Below are positions 7,764 through 17,080 of a stretch of DNA of 64,000 bases, piece by piece. The notes beneath the pieces are model-generated. The model was not told where the DNA came from and searched no databases. It was given only the letters and a program-made list of their open reading frames with translations. How positions within the stretch are numbered: the stretch's first letter is position 1; each line of letters starts with the position of its first letter. The position numbers and the translations under genes were made by a program. The DNA comes from Candidatus Latescibacterota bacterium (lineage in GTDB: Bacteria; Latescibacterota; UBA2968). The stretch lies in NCBI GenBank assembly GCA_022824945.1, contig JAJDYX010000043.1, positions 124,001-188,000 of the forward strand. The letters run 5' to 3'.

Positions 7764-10160
7764 ATGAAGCCTATGAAAGACGAACGATCAATCGCAGCTT
7801 ATACGGGTCTTTTTTTGATCGCTTTGGCGTCGCTGGCGATCCAGATTGTTCTGGTGCGTCTGCTCAGTGTTATTACCTGGTACCATCTGGCATTTTTTTC
7901 TATTTCCATTGCCATGCTGGGTATGACCGCAGGGGCTATCCAGGTCTATGTACAAAAGGATCGCTTTGATGATGAGAATAAGATCGAAGCGATTATTCGT
8001 GCATGTGTCGGGTTTGCGCTGTCTATTCCCGCGTCTCTGATCCTTTTGTGCGTTTTGCCCATCGGCTTTTACAAAAGTATTCTGAGTCTGATCGTGCTTT
8101 TTGTCGCAACGCTGGTCTGCGCCTGGCCGTTTTATTATGCGGGTCTCGTTATCACGACTGTGTTGACGCGGTTCAATGCGCCGATTGGCAGGCTTTATGC
8201 CAGTGATTTAACAGGTGCGTCTGCTGGTTGTCTGATTGTGTTGGGTGGTCTCGAGATCCTTGATGCGCCGAGTCTGATGTTGTGGTGTAGCGGTATTGGC
8301 GCGTTGGCAGGTGCGTGTTTTGCCCGTGTTGCACAATCTCGCGCTGTTCGTCGTTATATCGCGTTCGCGTTGCTGTTTTTTGTGTTGGGGATTCTCAATG
8401 CCCAGACCCCGTATGGCATTCGCCCGATGTTTGTGAAGGAGAGATTTCAAAGACTCCACGACCAGATTTTACAACGGTGGAATTCCTTTTCGCGCGTTGT
8501 TGTCTATCGCCAACAATATTTGCCTCCACAACTCTGGGGTGGTAGTCCCGTAGCACGGGGTGAGAATATCTTTTTTCACGGGATGACGATTGACGGGGCA
8601 GCGGGTACGGCTATTAGATCTTTTGCTTCGCCCAAAGATATTGAGCATCTGCGTTATGATATCACAAATGTCGGGTATTATCTCAATAGACGGGGTAAAG
8701 CGTGTATTATTGGTGTGGGCGGGGGGAAAGATATCCAGAGTGCGCTATTTTTTGGTCACGACGCGGTTTTGGGTATTGAGGTCAATCCGATATTTGTCGA
8801 TTTGCTCCAAAATGAGTTTCGCGAGTTTGCCGGTCTCGCCAATCGGGATGATGTGACGTTTGTGGTTGATGATGCGCGCAGTTTTTTGTCGCAAAGCCGT
8901 GCGCAGTTTTCCGTTATTCAGATGGCGTTGATAGATACCTGGGCGGCAACGGGCGCGGGCGCATTTTCTCTGTCTGAAAATGCGCTCTATACTGCGGAAG
9001 CCTGGCAGACATTTCTCAGCCGTCTGACAGAAGATGGTATTTTTACGGTGTCGCGGTGGTATAGTGCCGAACATATTGGGGAAACTGGTCGGGTGTTGAG
9101 CCTGGGGGTTGAATCGCTTTTGCGGCTCAAGGTAAAAAGACCGGCCGATCACATGGCGCTGGTCACAATCGACAATGTTTCGACTTTGCTGATTTGCCGG
9201 CAGCCGCTGAGTGCGGCGGATATTAACCGTTTGAGGCAGGTGTGCGAGGCGTTGCAATATCAGATTGTGCATGTGCCCGATAGTTTGCCCACCGAACCCA
9301 TTTTGAGGCAAATTTTATCTGCCCAATCCACAGATCAACTCGCAGAGGCTGTGGCGCAAGCCGAACTCGACTATAGCCCGCCGACGGACGACAATCCCTA
9401 TTTTTTTAATATGTTGAGGCTGAATCACATAGGGACTGCGCTGCGAGGTCAAGAGGGGGTTCTCAGTGGGAATTTGAGAGCTTTAGCTACGTTACTCGTG
9501 CTTTTATTGGTGCTTGGAATACTCACTGTTGCGACGATTGGCGTGCCTTTGTGGCTCGCGCACAGACCCACAACGTTGATGCAAACACGCGGTTTCTGGT
9601 TCGGTGCACTGTATTTTTCTCTTATTGGCTCGGCTTTTATGTTTGTAGAGATTGCCCTGATTCAACGGCTCAACGTATTTACTGGACATCCCATCTATTC
9701 GCTGGGTATATTGCTGTTTACACTTATTGCAAGTACGGGTATGGGCAGTTTTGTAAGCGATCATCTTCCGCTTACGCGAAGGCCGTGGGTTTATGTTTTT
9801 CCGATTATAACGGCGGTGAGTGTCGTTGTTCTCAATGCGGTTCTCCACTATTTGTTGTCCTATATGATGACTGAGGATACGACGACAAAAATACTGGTGT
9901 CTGTTCTGGTCATTTTTCCCGTGGGCATGCTCATGGGGCTGTTTTTTCCGACGGGTATGCGTCTGGTTCAGTCCCATTATGAAGACGATACCCCGTGGTT
10001 CTGGGCACTGAACGGGATTATGGGTGTGCTGTGTTCTGCTCTGGCTGTGTTTGTTTCTATTATATTTGGGATATCTACCAATTTTTATATTGCCGCTGTG
10101 GCTTACGCGTTCGTTTTGTGGTGCGTTTACAATTTGCGTCGGGAACGCGCAGTAACGTGA
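7764..10160 (+). CDS. Membrane protein with central spermidine synthase-like methyltransferase-fold domain
   Basis: 798 residues. There are about seven N-terminal membrane helices (residues 10-220). A soluble Rossmann-type domain follows (about 280-540) with the nucleotide-binding glycine-rich strand ACIIGVGGGKDIQSALFF, the acidic strand-end GIEVNP and the DDARSFL block typical of spermidine synthase/SAM-binding proteins. About six to seven C-terminal helices (570-790) end the protein. This helix-synthase-helix plan is that of the large membrane spermidine-synthase-like proteins found in many environmental bacteria; whether they make polyamines is unproven. Starts at 7764 and 7773 are both possible. 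A short Dabb-domain gene follows 11 bases downstream. Confidence 0.8.
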   Translation: MKPMKDERSIAAYTGLFLIALASLAIQIVLVRLLSVITWYHLAFFSISIAMLGMTAGAIQVYVQKDRFDDENKIEAIIRACVGFALSIPASLILLCVLPIGFYKSILSLIVLFVATLVCAWPFYYAGLVITTVLTRFNAPIGRLYASDLTGASAGCLIVLGGLEILDAPSLMLWCSGIGALAGACFARVAQSRAVRRYIAFALLFFVLGILNAQTPYGIRPMFVKERFQRLHDQILQRWNSFSRVVVYRQQYLPPQLWGGSPVARGENIFFHGMTIDGAAGTAIRSFASPKDIEHLRYDITNVGYYLNRRGKACIIGVGGGKDIQSALFFGHDAVLGIEVNPIFVDLLQNEFREFAGLANRDDVTFVVDDARSFLSQSRAQFSVIQMALIDTWAATGAGAFSLSENALYTAEAWQTFLSRLTEDGIFTVSRWYSAEHIGETGRVLSLGVESLLRLKVKRPADHMALVTIDNVSTLLICRQPLSAADINRLRQVCEALQYQIVHVPDSLPTEPILRQILSAQSTDQLAEAVAQAELDYSPPTDDNPYFFNMLRLNHIGTALRGQEGVLSGNLRALATLLVLLLVLGILTVATIGVPLWLAHRPTTLMQTRGFWFGALYFSLIGSAFMFVEIALIQRLNVFTGHPIYSLGILLFTLIASTGMGSFVSDHLPLTRRPWVYVFPIITAVSVVVLNAVLHYLLSYMMTEDTTTKILVSVLVIFPVGMLMGLFFPTGMRLVQSHYEDDTPWFWALNGIMGVLCSALAVFVSIIFGISTNFYIAAVAYAFVLWCVYNLRRERAVT

Positions 10161-10171
10161 AAGGGTTTTCT

Positions 10172-10483
10172 ATGATTGATCATATTGTTCTTCTCAAGCT
10201 CAAAGATGACGTTACGCGGGAACAGACTCAGGCACTCCACGATGGTCTGATTGCTTTGAAAGAAAAGGGGAGTATTCCGGGAATGGAAGAGATTACGGGT
10301 GGGTATAACAATAGCCCGGAAGGAAAAAATTACGGCTACGACTGGGGGTTTATTATTCGGTTTACGGATGAGACCGCCCGCGATTTCTATTTGCCGCATC
10401 CAGACCACAGAGCACTCAGCCAGACTTTTATACGTCCAATTGTCGATGATGTGCTTGTGTTTGACTATGAAATAGATAAATAA
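10172..10483 (+). CDS. Dabb (stress-responsive A/B barrel) domain protein
   Basis: 103 residues starting MIDHIVLLKLKDD, the usual first strand of Dabb dimeric alpha-beta barrels. A central strand (YDWGFIIRFTD) and the ending YLPHPDHRALSQTFIRPIVD match the family's conserved His-containing HP.H segment. Members bind or process small hydrophobic molecules or act as stress proteins; no substrate is deducible here. The ATG at 10172 follows the stop of the large membrane gene by 11 bases, so the two are probably co-transcribed. The family's normal length is about 100 residues, so the protein is complete. Confidence 0.85.
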   Translation: MIDHIVLLKLKDDVTREQTQALHDGLIALKEKGSIPGMEEITGGYNNSPEGKNYGYDWGFIIRFTDETARDFYLPHPDHRALSQTFIRPIVDDVLVFDYEIDK

Positions 10484-10526
10484 AAAAAGGCACTGTTTTT
10501 AGGCTTCAATTTTGCTACATTTTGGT

Positions 10527-10772
10527 ATGAACTTTACTCAACACGCCCTTGATAAACTTGAACTTTATGAAATTGATTCGGACATTGTAGAAAAAAGTAG
10601 CGCGATACATACGTTCTACGACAAAACGCAAAATACCGATATCAAAATCGTTCGCATCAAGGGCATACTATTCGTTCTTGTCATTGATCCTGACACCGAA
10701 AATTTTATCACAATTTATCGAACGGATCAAAGAACTATTGATAATCGACGAAAGGCAAAACGATGGATTTAA
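10527..10772 (+). CDS. Small DUF4258-like protein, possible toxin of a two-gene module
   Basis: 81 residues from the ATG at 10527 (MNFTQHALDKLELYEID). The opening pattern, a Phe/Thr then a His in H-A-x-x-K/R followed by a central strand pair (IKIVRIKGILFVLVID), is like DUF4258, a small RelE-superfamily-like group sometimes found as toxins. It overlaps the next small gene by 10 bases, the usual arrangement of toxin-antitoxin or similar two-gene modules. Toxic activity is not shown by the sequence. Confidence 0.6.
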   Translation: MNFTQHALDKLELYEIDSDIVEKSSAIHTFYDKTQNTDIKIVRIKGILFVLVIDPDTENFITIYRTDQRTIDNRRKAKRWI

Positions 10773-10990
10773 ACTTTAAGCCCGAACTTTTTGACAAGAA
10801 GATCGATCCTCAAACCGGAAATATTCTCTTTTTTCGGCGGGATATGCGAGGCATACCTGACCAGGTGATCGAAGGTGATGGTTTTACTGTTGAATTTAAA
10901 GATAATCAGGTTTATCTGATTGATATCTTTAACGCAAAAAAAGTGATGGGGAATCTTTTAAGAACGATCCCAACTGAAAACCTCGTTTGA
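10763..10990 (+). CDS. Small partner protein of the DUF4258-like gene
   Basis: 75 residues, MDLNFKPELF onward, acidic and without cysteine or membrane helix. The middle reads as alternating strands (FTVEFKDNQVYLIDIFNAKK). I do not recognise the family with certainty; a DUF2283-like or antitoxin-like role is possible because it overlaps the preceding 81-residue gene by 10 bases. The two should be considered one module. The gene ends 31 bases before the next small gene. Confidence 0.55.
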   Translation: MDLNFKPELFDKKIDPQTGNILFFRRDMRGIPDQVIEGDGFTVEFKDNQVYLIDIFNAKKVMGNLLRTIPTENLV

Positions 10991-11021
10991 TAACTTCCTA
11001 TTTATTAAAAGGAATCCGCGA

Positions 11022-11312
11022 ATGCCTGAAACACAACTGAGACAAAAACTTCTCTTTCTATATCTGGGCAATTCCAGTCTGGAGAGCGAAGTTGTTGGAT
11101 GGTCGCTTTACGATGGGACGACTGATGAGATGTTTGAAGCTGCAGGTGAAGATGCCGAGCCGCCTTACAACTCTGTGTTGGATGCCATGCGCGATGGATG
11201 GCGCGTTATTCAGGTGCCTTTTATTAAAGCGCCTCAAGTTGGACGCGAATACGAAAACGATTATCTCGATTTTGAATTTGTCCTGGAAAAAATGGAGGTT
11301 ATAAATGGATAA
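11022..11312 (+). CDS. Small acidic protein of unknown function linked to the PhyH gene
   Basis: 96 residues, starting at an ATG 9 bases after AAAAGGAA. Net acidic, with a central WSLYDG segment, an amphipathic stretch DAMRDGWRVIQVP and a C-terminal strand FEFVLEKMEV. No membrane segment and no known motif. Its last bases overlap the start of the dioxygenase gene (11305), and the GGAGG used by that gene lies inside it, so the two are translationally coupled. The tight linkage suggests an accessory role for the dioxygenase, but function is unknown. Confidence 0.65.
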   Translation: MPETQLRQKLLFLYLGNSSLESEVVGWSLYDGTTDEMFEAAGEDAEPPYNSVLDAMRDGWRVIQVPFIKAPQVGREYENDYLDFEFVLEKMEVING

Positions 11313-12123
11313 GAATCTTTTGCTTACGTCCGTAGAAATGGCCCAGTTTGCAAGCACGGGGTTTCTGCGTTTTGACAATTTGGTGCCGCGCGAACTTTGC
11401 GAAGCCGCACATGAAGAGATGAGTACGGGCAAGATTAGACGCCGCGCTCCGATGGGCTCGCCTTTTAGCGAGTCCTGGCCCGATGAAGCTATTGGCAAGG
11501 TTTTTCGCCTGCCCAAAGTGGCAGCGATTATTCACAGTCTGGTGGGTCCCAATCCGCGATACGATCACCACGCGGCGCACCTCACGCCGGCAAATACGCG
11601 CAAGGGTGCCAATTTGCATCAGGATGCCGAATACGATATTCGCGATTTGCATTTCGATATTCAAATTTCCTTTTTTCCAGAAGACACGCCGCTGGAAAGC
11701 GGGGGTACGCTTTTTGTGCCGGGCACGCAATTTCGTCGGGTCCACGAAGCCGAGATCAAACGCTATCAGAATATCATAGGGCAGGTGCAGGCGGTTTGCG
11801 AAGCGGGTACGATGTTTTTCTGGCATACCAATATATGGCATTCGGCGCGGAGCAATTTTACGGATAGGGATCGGTATATGTTTAAGCTGCGCCTCAATCC
11901 CACGGTTCGGCAGCAGCGCCTGTGGAATACCGATGATCTGGATAGTCCCGAGGTTATACAGAAACTCAATCAGAAGATTCCCTGGCACGGGCAACGCCAC
12001 CGCATTGAGCTTATGAATCGCATCAAGTTCTGGCGTTTTCTCACTGGAGATCCCACTTTTGATTTGGCGCTCTGGTGGGGGCGCGTTGAAAATACGCCGG
12101 ATATTATTGTTCAGGGGGGTTAG
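11305..12123 (+). CDS. Phytanoyl-CoA dioxygenase (PhyH) family Fe(II)/2-oxoglutarate oxygenase
   Basis: 272 residues. The family's double-stranded beta-helix is visible, with the first iron ligands in NLHQDAEYD (H-x-D) near residue 105 and the distal histidine in FFWHTNIWHSARSN near residue 175, followed by an Arg-rich strand (RYMFKLRLNP) that would hold 2-oxoglutarate. The section GGTLFVPGTQF is typical of PhyH proteins. Members hydroxylate small organic substrates; this one's substrate is unknown. The start overlaps the preceding small gene and is preceded by GGAGG. The stop is followed at once by the isomerase gene (12126), forming an operon. Confidence 0.9.
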   Translation: MDKNLLLTSVEMAQFASTGFLRFDNLVPRELCEAAHEEMSTGKIRRRAPMGSPFSESWPDEAIGKVFRLPKVAAIIHSLVGPNPRYDHHAAHLTPANTRKGANLHQDAEYDIRDLHFDIQISFFPEDTPLESGGTLFVPGTQFRRVHEAEIKRYQNIIGQVQAVCEAGTMFFWHTNIWHSARSNFTDRDRYMFKLRLNPTVRQQRLWNTDDLDSPEVIQKLNQKIPWHGQRHRIELMNRIKFWRFLTGDPTFDLALWWGRVENTPDIIVQGG

Positions 12124-12125
12124 TG

Positions 12126-13013
12126 ATGCATTTATCTATGCACAATTGGATGCGCTCGGAGTCTCTCGAAGTCACGCTCGATAGATTGGCGAAATTTGGG
12201 TACGAGAGTATTGAACTGAGTGGTGAACCCGAGCGGTACGGTACGTCAGAGGTGCGCGCTTTGCTCGGTAAATACAATATCCGCTGCTGGGGGGCGGTGA
12301 CTTTGATGATGGGCGACCGCAATATGCTGGCCAAAGACGCGGGGATTCGGGCACAATCCGTGCAGTACGTCATGGATTGTGTTACGATGGTCAAAGAACT
12401 CGATGGGTACGAGCTGACTGTAGTACCTGCTACTGTGGGAAAAATCGAGCCGGATGCCACGCCCGATGAAGAGTGGCAATGGGCTGTGGCGGGCATGCAG
12501 GAGGTTTACGATCATTCCGAAAGTGAGGGGGTTCGTCTCGCGATTGAACCCATCAATCGGTTTGAGACGTATTTTATTACCCGGGGTGCTCAGGCGCTTG
12601 CTCTATCAGAGGCGACGGGTGCGAATTGTGGCGTTTGTTTAGATGCTTTTCATATCAATATCGAAGAGGCAGATCCGTATCAAGCTATCCGGGATGCTGG
12701 CGACCGGCTCGTGGATTTTCATGTGGCGGATAACAACCGCATGGCGTGTGGGCTGGGAAACTGGGATTGGGGAAAATTGGTGACGACGCTCAAAGAGGTG
12801 GGTTATGATGGCGCGCTTACAGTGGAGTTTGTCGCGCCGATTGATCGGACGCCTGCGAATGAGTATCCCAATGCGGTTGAGACCAATCCCGTTGATATTA
12901 CACCCGAGGAACTCAAATTTATTCAGGATCACGGGAGCAGTCTGTTGAGTGAAGAATTTTACACTTTTCTGGTGGAGAAAACGGCTGAGACTTTGTTGCC
13001 GCTGATTGGATAG
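12126..13013 (+). CDS. Sugar phosphate isomerase/epimerase-type TIM barrel protein
   Basis: About 295 residues. A GTG at 12123 and an ATG at 12126 are adjacent; the ATG is chosen. The TIM barrel of the AP endonuclease 2/xylose isomerase-like family is seen in FGYESIELSG (strand 1-2), LAIEPINRFETYF (metal Glu), CGVCLDAFHINIEEADPY (metal Asp/His) and LVDFHVADNNR (His/Asp), ending with GALTVEFVAP. These enzymes isomerise or epimerise keto sugars or inositol-derived compounds using a divalent metal. Lying 2 bases after the PhyH gene and upstream of a 2-hydroxyacid dehydrogenase, it probably belongs to a catabolic operon for a sugar-like or sugar-acid compound. Confidence 0.88.
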   Translation: MHLSMHNWMRSESLEVTLDRLAKFGYESIELSGEPERYGTSEVRALLGKYNIRCWGAVTLMMGDRNMLAKDAGIRAQSVQYVMDCVTMVKELDGYELTVVPATVGKIEPDATPDEEWQWAVAGMQEVYDHSESEGVRLAIEPINRFETYFITRGAQALALSEATGANCGVCLDAFHINIEEADPYQAIRDAGDRLVDFHVADNNRMACGLGNWDWGKLVTTLKEVGYDGALTVEFVAPIDRTPANEYPNAVETNPVDITPEELKFIQDHGSSLLSEEFYTFLVEKTAETLLPLIG

Positions 13014-13048
13014 GATCCGCAGATGGCGCAGATAGACGCAGATGAAAG
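13014..13048 (+). repeat. Dispersed intergenic repeat, copy 1
   Basis: The sequence GATCCGCAGATGGCGCAGAT and its continuation recurs in inverted orientation at 51175-51211, with about 30 shared bases. Both copies lie right next to the stop codon of a gene. It is probably a genome-wide intergenic repeat. Confidence 0.75.
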
Positions 13049-13092
13049 GCGAGAAGGAGACAGCAGTTCATTGACGAATTTCAGAGGGAGAT

Positions 13093-14082
13093 ATGGCTCA
13101 AAAGATTCTTATTACAGATAAATTGCAGGGTCCCGAGTTTGCATCTGAGGAGCGGACAAAGGCGATTGACCGGTTGCGCGATTACGCGGAGGTGGAATTT
13201 TACGACGCGACCGAATTTGGTGCCGAACACGCCGAGGGGGTGGTGGGTGTTCTGGCGGATTCGGTTGTGTTCTCGCCCGAGTTTTACGCCACGGCGCGCG
13301 ATTTGCGCATTGTTGCGCGTTGGGGTGTGGGTTTTGAAAAGGTCGATGTGCCACGCGCAACGGATTGCGGTGTTATCGTTACGGTTGCCCCCGTGCATAT
13401 GGTTACGGTTGCCGAATTTGCGATCGCGCAGTGGATGGCCGCGCTGAAGCGCGTTTATACGTTGAACCGAAATAGCCATGCGGGGAATTTTGAGATTATC
13501 AGGACTTATGACGCGGAAGGTTCTACGCTGGGGATCTGGGGTCTGGGAAGAATTGGTCAGGCTATGGCCGAACGCGCGCGTCCGCTTCTGGGGGATTCAG
13601 GACGTTTGCTGGTCTATGATATCCGTCCGGATATTGACGCGGTCGCCGCGCAGTACGATGCCGAGGTGGTAGATGATCCCCGCGTCCTTTTTGAGGAATG
13701 CGATGCGATTTCTCTCCATCTTTCAGGCGATGACACTGTTGTGACCTATGATTTGCTCTGCGCGATGAAACCCCACGCCTCAGTGATCAATCCTTCGCGC
13801 GGCAATCTGGTTGATGATGAAGCGGTGAACCGGGCGATTAAAGAAGAGCGGCTCTATTATTATCTCGTCGATGATCCGGTTAATCAGACGCGCGCGATTC
13901 ACAAAGACCATCCCCGCATTATCTGTACCAATCACAATGCGGGCATTACTGTGGAATCCGCTATTCGGCTTGACGAGTGTTGCGTGGAGCAAATTATTGA
14001 CGCGCTTGAAGGTCGCGCGCCCAGGGATGTGCTGAATACCGATGTGCTCGATCACCCAAGGGTTCAGGGGTTTTTGAAGTGA
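13093..14082 (+). CDS. D-isomer-specific 2-hydroxyacid dehydrogenase
   Basis: 329 residues, preceded by GAGGGAG. The NAD-binding glycine-rich loop is GSTLGIWGLGRIGQAMA (near residue 145) with the following acidic residue in LLVYDIRPD. The catalytic arginine region lies in VVARWGVGFEKVDV-like first domain and NPSRGNLVDDEAV, and the late His is in ICTNHNAGITVES. This is the 2-hydroxyacid dehydrogenase family that reduces 2-oxo acids or oxidises D-2-hydroxy acids; the substrate cannot be named. It follows the isomerase gene after a 79-base gap containing the dispersed repeat and may be part of the same catabolic unit. Confidence 0.9.
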   Translation: MAQKILITDKLQGPEFASEERTKAIDRLRDYAEVEFYDATEFGAEHAEGVVGVLADSVVFSPEFYATARDLRIVARWGVGFEKVDVPRATDCGVIVTVAPVHMVTVAEFAIAQWMAALKRVYTLNRNSHAGNFEIIRTYDAEGSTLGIWGLGRIGQAMAERARPLLGDSGRLLVYDIRPDIDAVAAQYDAEVVDDPRVLFEECDAISLHLSGDDTVVTYDLLCAMKPHASVINPSRGNLVDDEAVNRAIKEERLYYYLVDDPVNQTRAIHKDHPRIICTNHNAGITVESAIRLDECCVEQIIDALEGRAPRDVLNTDVLDHPRVQGFLK

Positions 14083-14092
14083 GAAGTGAAAA

Positions 14093-16333
14093 ATGACGCT
14101 ATCCACACTCCGAGACTCTGCATCTGAGCTTCGCGCCGATCTCCTGTCCGCGAGGGTTGTTCTGGCGTTGTCAGTCGGCTTTACTTCGGGCCTGGGTCTG
14201 CTCATTGCGCAGATTGCGTTTGGGAGTTTTATATTCTCGGGACCTCTGGCTTCCTATTCCTCTCAAGGCGTCGGTCTGATACTTTTCGGGAATTTCGCTG
14301 TGTGCCTGATTATCGCCCTCGCGAGCGGGTACCGCGGGGCGATTGCGGGTCTGTCTCCCGCGCTGGTGATTGTGATGGCGCTGTTCGGGTCCTCGATCTC
14401 GATCAGCGCGGAAGGCGACACGCTGTTCGTCACCACGGTGGTCGCGCTCCTGATCAGTGCGGTGGCCACAGGTGTGTGCTGTTTCATGATCGGACGTTTC
14501 GGACTCGTCAATCTGGTGCGTTTTATTCCCTATCCGGTGGCAGGCGGATTTGTAGCGGGAATAGGGGCTGTCGTGTGTCCGGCGGCCCTGTCGTTGATGG
14601 GAGCAGAACTGAAATGGTGGATGATTCCCGCACTCATAGAGCCTCCCGTTCTGTGGAAGTGGAGCCCGGGTGCGGTGTATGGGATTGCCCTGTACTTCGC
14701 GATGAAACGCTGGCGCAACCCGCTGATCCTGCCGGTAAGTATCGTGCTTGCCGTAGCTGCGTACCATTTCATACTCGTCGGTCTCGGCATTTCGGGCGAC
14801 GAGGCGCGGGCAGAGGGATTACTGCTCACGAGCACGGCGGATGGGGGCCTGTGGCCGGCTCTGCTTCCCGCGGATCTGGTGCATGTAGATTGGTCTTTGA
14901 TGGCTACGCAAGTCCCCCATATGCTGACGCTGATTCTGGTCGCTTTCATTTGCGTGGTCATGAATGTCGCTGGTCTCGAGTTGGCTGCGAATCAGGAGTT
15001 GGACTGGGACAGGGAGTTCCGCGTGACGGGGGTCGCGAGTGTGGTCGCCGGTCTGGGCGGCGGTACGGTGGCGACCATTGTGGTGCCAGCGTCCCTGCGC
15101 AGTAAGCTGTTCGGAGCTGCAACGCGCCTGACCGGGGTGGTTGCCGCCTTTGTGATCGGGGTCGCGTTGTTCATGGGGGACGGGATGCTGGAATTCGTTC
15201 CGGCGCCGCTGGTGGGCGGCATTCTGATCTTTGCCGGTCTCGGCATGCTGGACCAGGGTCTCGTGACAAGCTACAGACAGCTTCCCTGGTCAGAGTACGG
15301 CATTATTCTGCTGATCTTCTTTGTGATCATATACTTCGGACTCTTTGAGGGCGTAGCTGTCGGAATGGTCGCCACTCTGGTGTTTTTCGCCGTGCGCCTG
15401 AGCCGCGTGGATCCGATCGAATCGCGGTTTACCGCACGCGAGCGCGTGAGCAACAAGACCCGGTCCGTTCCCGATCGCGCCATCTTGCTGGAGGAGGGAG
15501 AGCGGGTGCAGGCATACCGGCTGCGCGGCTATCTCTTTTTTGGCAGTATGAGTCCTCTGGCCGATCATCTCAGGCAGTCCCTGACCGGTGTTTCGCGTCC
15601 CCTTTGTCTGTTGCTGGACTTCAGCGCTGTCTCCGGCTTTGACTTCTCGGCAGTGAGCGTCCTGGGCAGATTTTTGCAGACGGCGAACGCGGCCGGGGTA
15701 CGGGTCGTTCTGTGCGCGTTGCCCGAGGGATTGAGGATAGGGCTTGAGCGAAACCTTCCCCCTTCTGTATATGATGAGTTGCTGGTAGAGCCGGATGTGG
15801 ATGGTGCCCTGGAACGCTGCGAGGATATTGTTATTGAGGCGTGGAATACGGATGTGGATATGGCAGACGAACGGCGTGCCTCGCTACTGGATCACGCCGC
15901 CGATGACCTCGAGCGCTACCTGGATCAGCAGATGGTGTTTGAGAATCTGATGGAGGAACTTCAACCCTATCTGAGTCCTCACGAGTACTCTGTTGACGAG
16001 ACTATCGCAGGACCGGATGCGTCCCAGGAAGATCTGCAACTGCTGCTTTCGGGCCGGGCTTCCGGCTACGATTCCGCGGGGGCGCGCCTGTTTCAGTTCG
16101 GTCCCGGCGATGCGATATGGCCAGCGGACGCGCCGGACCAGAGAGCGGCATCTGTGGTTGCGGACGAACCCTGCCGAACAATGGTGCTGACGCCGGTCGC
16201 CCGGGGTAATCTGGAGAAGAGCGAAGAGGGGCTTGCCCTCAAGCTATATCTATACCTCCTCCGTGGGCGTCTCCAGGTTGAGCCGGGAGGTAGGCAATCG
16301 CAAGCGGATTCCCGGCGGGAGGAAGACCAATGA
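14093..16333 (+). CDS. SulP-family anion transporter with STAS and cyclic-nucleotide-binding-like domains
   Basis: 746 residues. About 10-12 membrane helices occupy residues 15-440, with SulP features such as ASGYRGAIAGLSPALVIVMA and GGGTVATIVVPASLRSKLFG. A STAS domain follows (about 475-600) with the core LLLDFSAVSGFDFSAVSVLG, where a regulatory serine is usual. The tail (about 620-740) resembles a cyclic-nucleotide-binding jelly roll (LLLSGRASGYD, LFQFGPGDAIW). Proteins with this triple plan import sulfate, bicarbonate or other anions. Codon use favours G/C-ending codons more strongly than most neighbours, as does its partner gene, hinting at a separate origin. It overlaps the next gene by 4 bases (ATGA). 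Confidence 0.88.
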   Translation: MTLSTLRDSASELRADLLSARVVLALSVGFTSGLGLLIAQIAFGSFIFSGPLASYSSQGVGLILFGNFAVCLIIALASGYRGAIAGLSPALVIVMALFGSSISISAEGDTLFVTTVVALLISAVATGVCCFMIGRFGLVNLVRFIPYPVAGGFVAGIGAVVCPAALSLMGAELKWWMIPALIEPPVLWKWSPGAVYGIALYFAMKRWRNPLILPVSIVLAVAAYHFILVGLGISGDEARAEGLLLTSTADGGLWPALLPADLVHVDWSLMATQVPHMLTLILVAFICVVMNVAGLELAANQELDWDREFRVTGVASVVAGLGGGTVATIVVPASLRSKLFGAATRLTGVVAAFVIGVALFMGDGMLEFVPAPLVGGILIFAGLGMLDQGLVTSYRQLPWSEYGIILLIFFVIIYFGLFEGVAVGMVATLVFFAVRLSRVDPIESRFTARERVSNKTRSVPDRAILLEEGERVQAYRLRGYLFFGSMSPLADHLRQSLTGVSRPLCLLLDFSAVSGFDFSAVSVLGRFLQTANAAGVRVVLCALPEGLRIGLERNLPPSVYDELLVEPDVDGALERCEDIVIEAWNTDVDMADERRASLLDHAADDLERYLDQQMVFENLMEELQPYLSPHEYSVDETIAGPDASQEDLQLLLSGRASGYDSAGARLFQFGPGDAIWPADAPDQRAASVVADEPCRTMVLTPVARGNLEKSEEGLALKLYLYLLRGRLQVEPGGRQSQADSRREEDQ

Positions 16334-17067
16334 GTAAAGATATACAAATCGACATGACCCCACTGGATTACGGGCGCTCGTTCCTGATCGGGAAAGGGCA
16401 CGCCAATGAGGCGCGTTTCTGGATCGAGTCGCGCACCCGCGTTATCGATGACAGGCGGGAAATCTGTGAGGATTTCTACCAGGCAGCCTCCTGCAAGAGT
16501 GAGAATACCTTTCATGAGCAGGATCTGTTTATACAGGACAACTACGATTTCCTGCCGATCTTCAGTGCCGGATACGGTCTCATTTTCAGGCGCCCTGCCT
16601 ATCTCAGCGACCGGTATCGGGAAACGCGTTCGTACACGGAGATGTTTGGCGGTTACGATCTGCATCTCGTCGAAGGTGCGACGGTTCGCGAGTTGCCGAC
16701 GAACGCGGCGATCCGAGAGGAGACGTACGGCTTCGCGCCGCTGGTTTCGCAGACTGAGATCCGCAACGACGAGACCGGACTTCGGGCACTGATTGAATGC
16801 CCGGTTAAGACGATGAATACCCGCCGTGATGACGACCGCTACCAGGTCGATACGGGTCCGATTGTATTCCCGGACCTTTCGGTGCATACCGAGCGGCTCG
16901 TCGATTGTCTGATGCTGGCCTTCGTGGCTTTTAATGTCCCTCACTTTGCCGATTTCGTGATTGAAGTGCCCACCACGGTCGATCCCGACCACCCCGATTT
17001 GCAGATTTACCATTTCTCGAAGATTGTCAGCCTGCCCGCGCGCAATCGGCTGTTTGCGGTTGAATAG
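16330..17067 (+). CDS. Conserved-looking soluble protein of unknown function, partner of the SulP gene
   Basis: 245 residues starting MSKDIQIDMTPLDYGR at an ATGA overlap with the SulP gene, with GGGAGGAAGA just upstream. No membrane segment, signal peptide or familiar motif is seen; the composition is acidic with many Arg/Asp/Tyr residues, such as SARRRPAYL-type loops and a mid-protein RDDDRYQVDTGPIVF block. I do not recognise the family. The translational coupling to the transporter and shared G/C-rich codon use suggest they moved and work together, perhaps as a cytosolic regulator or enzyme acting on the transported anion; this is inference. Confidence 0.65.
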   Translation: MSKDIQIDMTPLDYGRSFLIGKGHANEARFWIESRTRVIDDRREICEDFYQAASCKSENTFHEQDLFIQDNYDFLPIFSAGYGLIFRRPAYLSDRYRETRSYTEMFGGYDLHLVEGATVRELPTNAAIREETYGFAPLVSQTEIRNDETGLRALIECPVKTMNTRRDDDRYQVDTGPIVFPDLSVHTERLVDCLMLAFVAFNVPHFADFVIEVPTTVDPDHPDLQIYHFSKIVSLPARNRLFAVE

Positions 17068-17080
17068 GGCGGCTCCCTAT

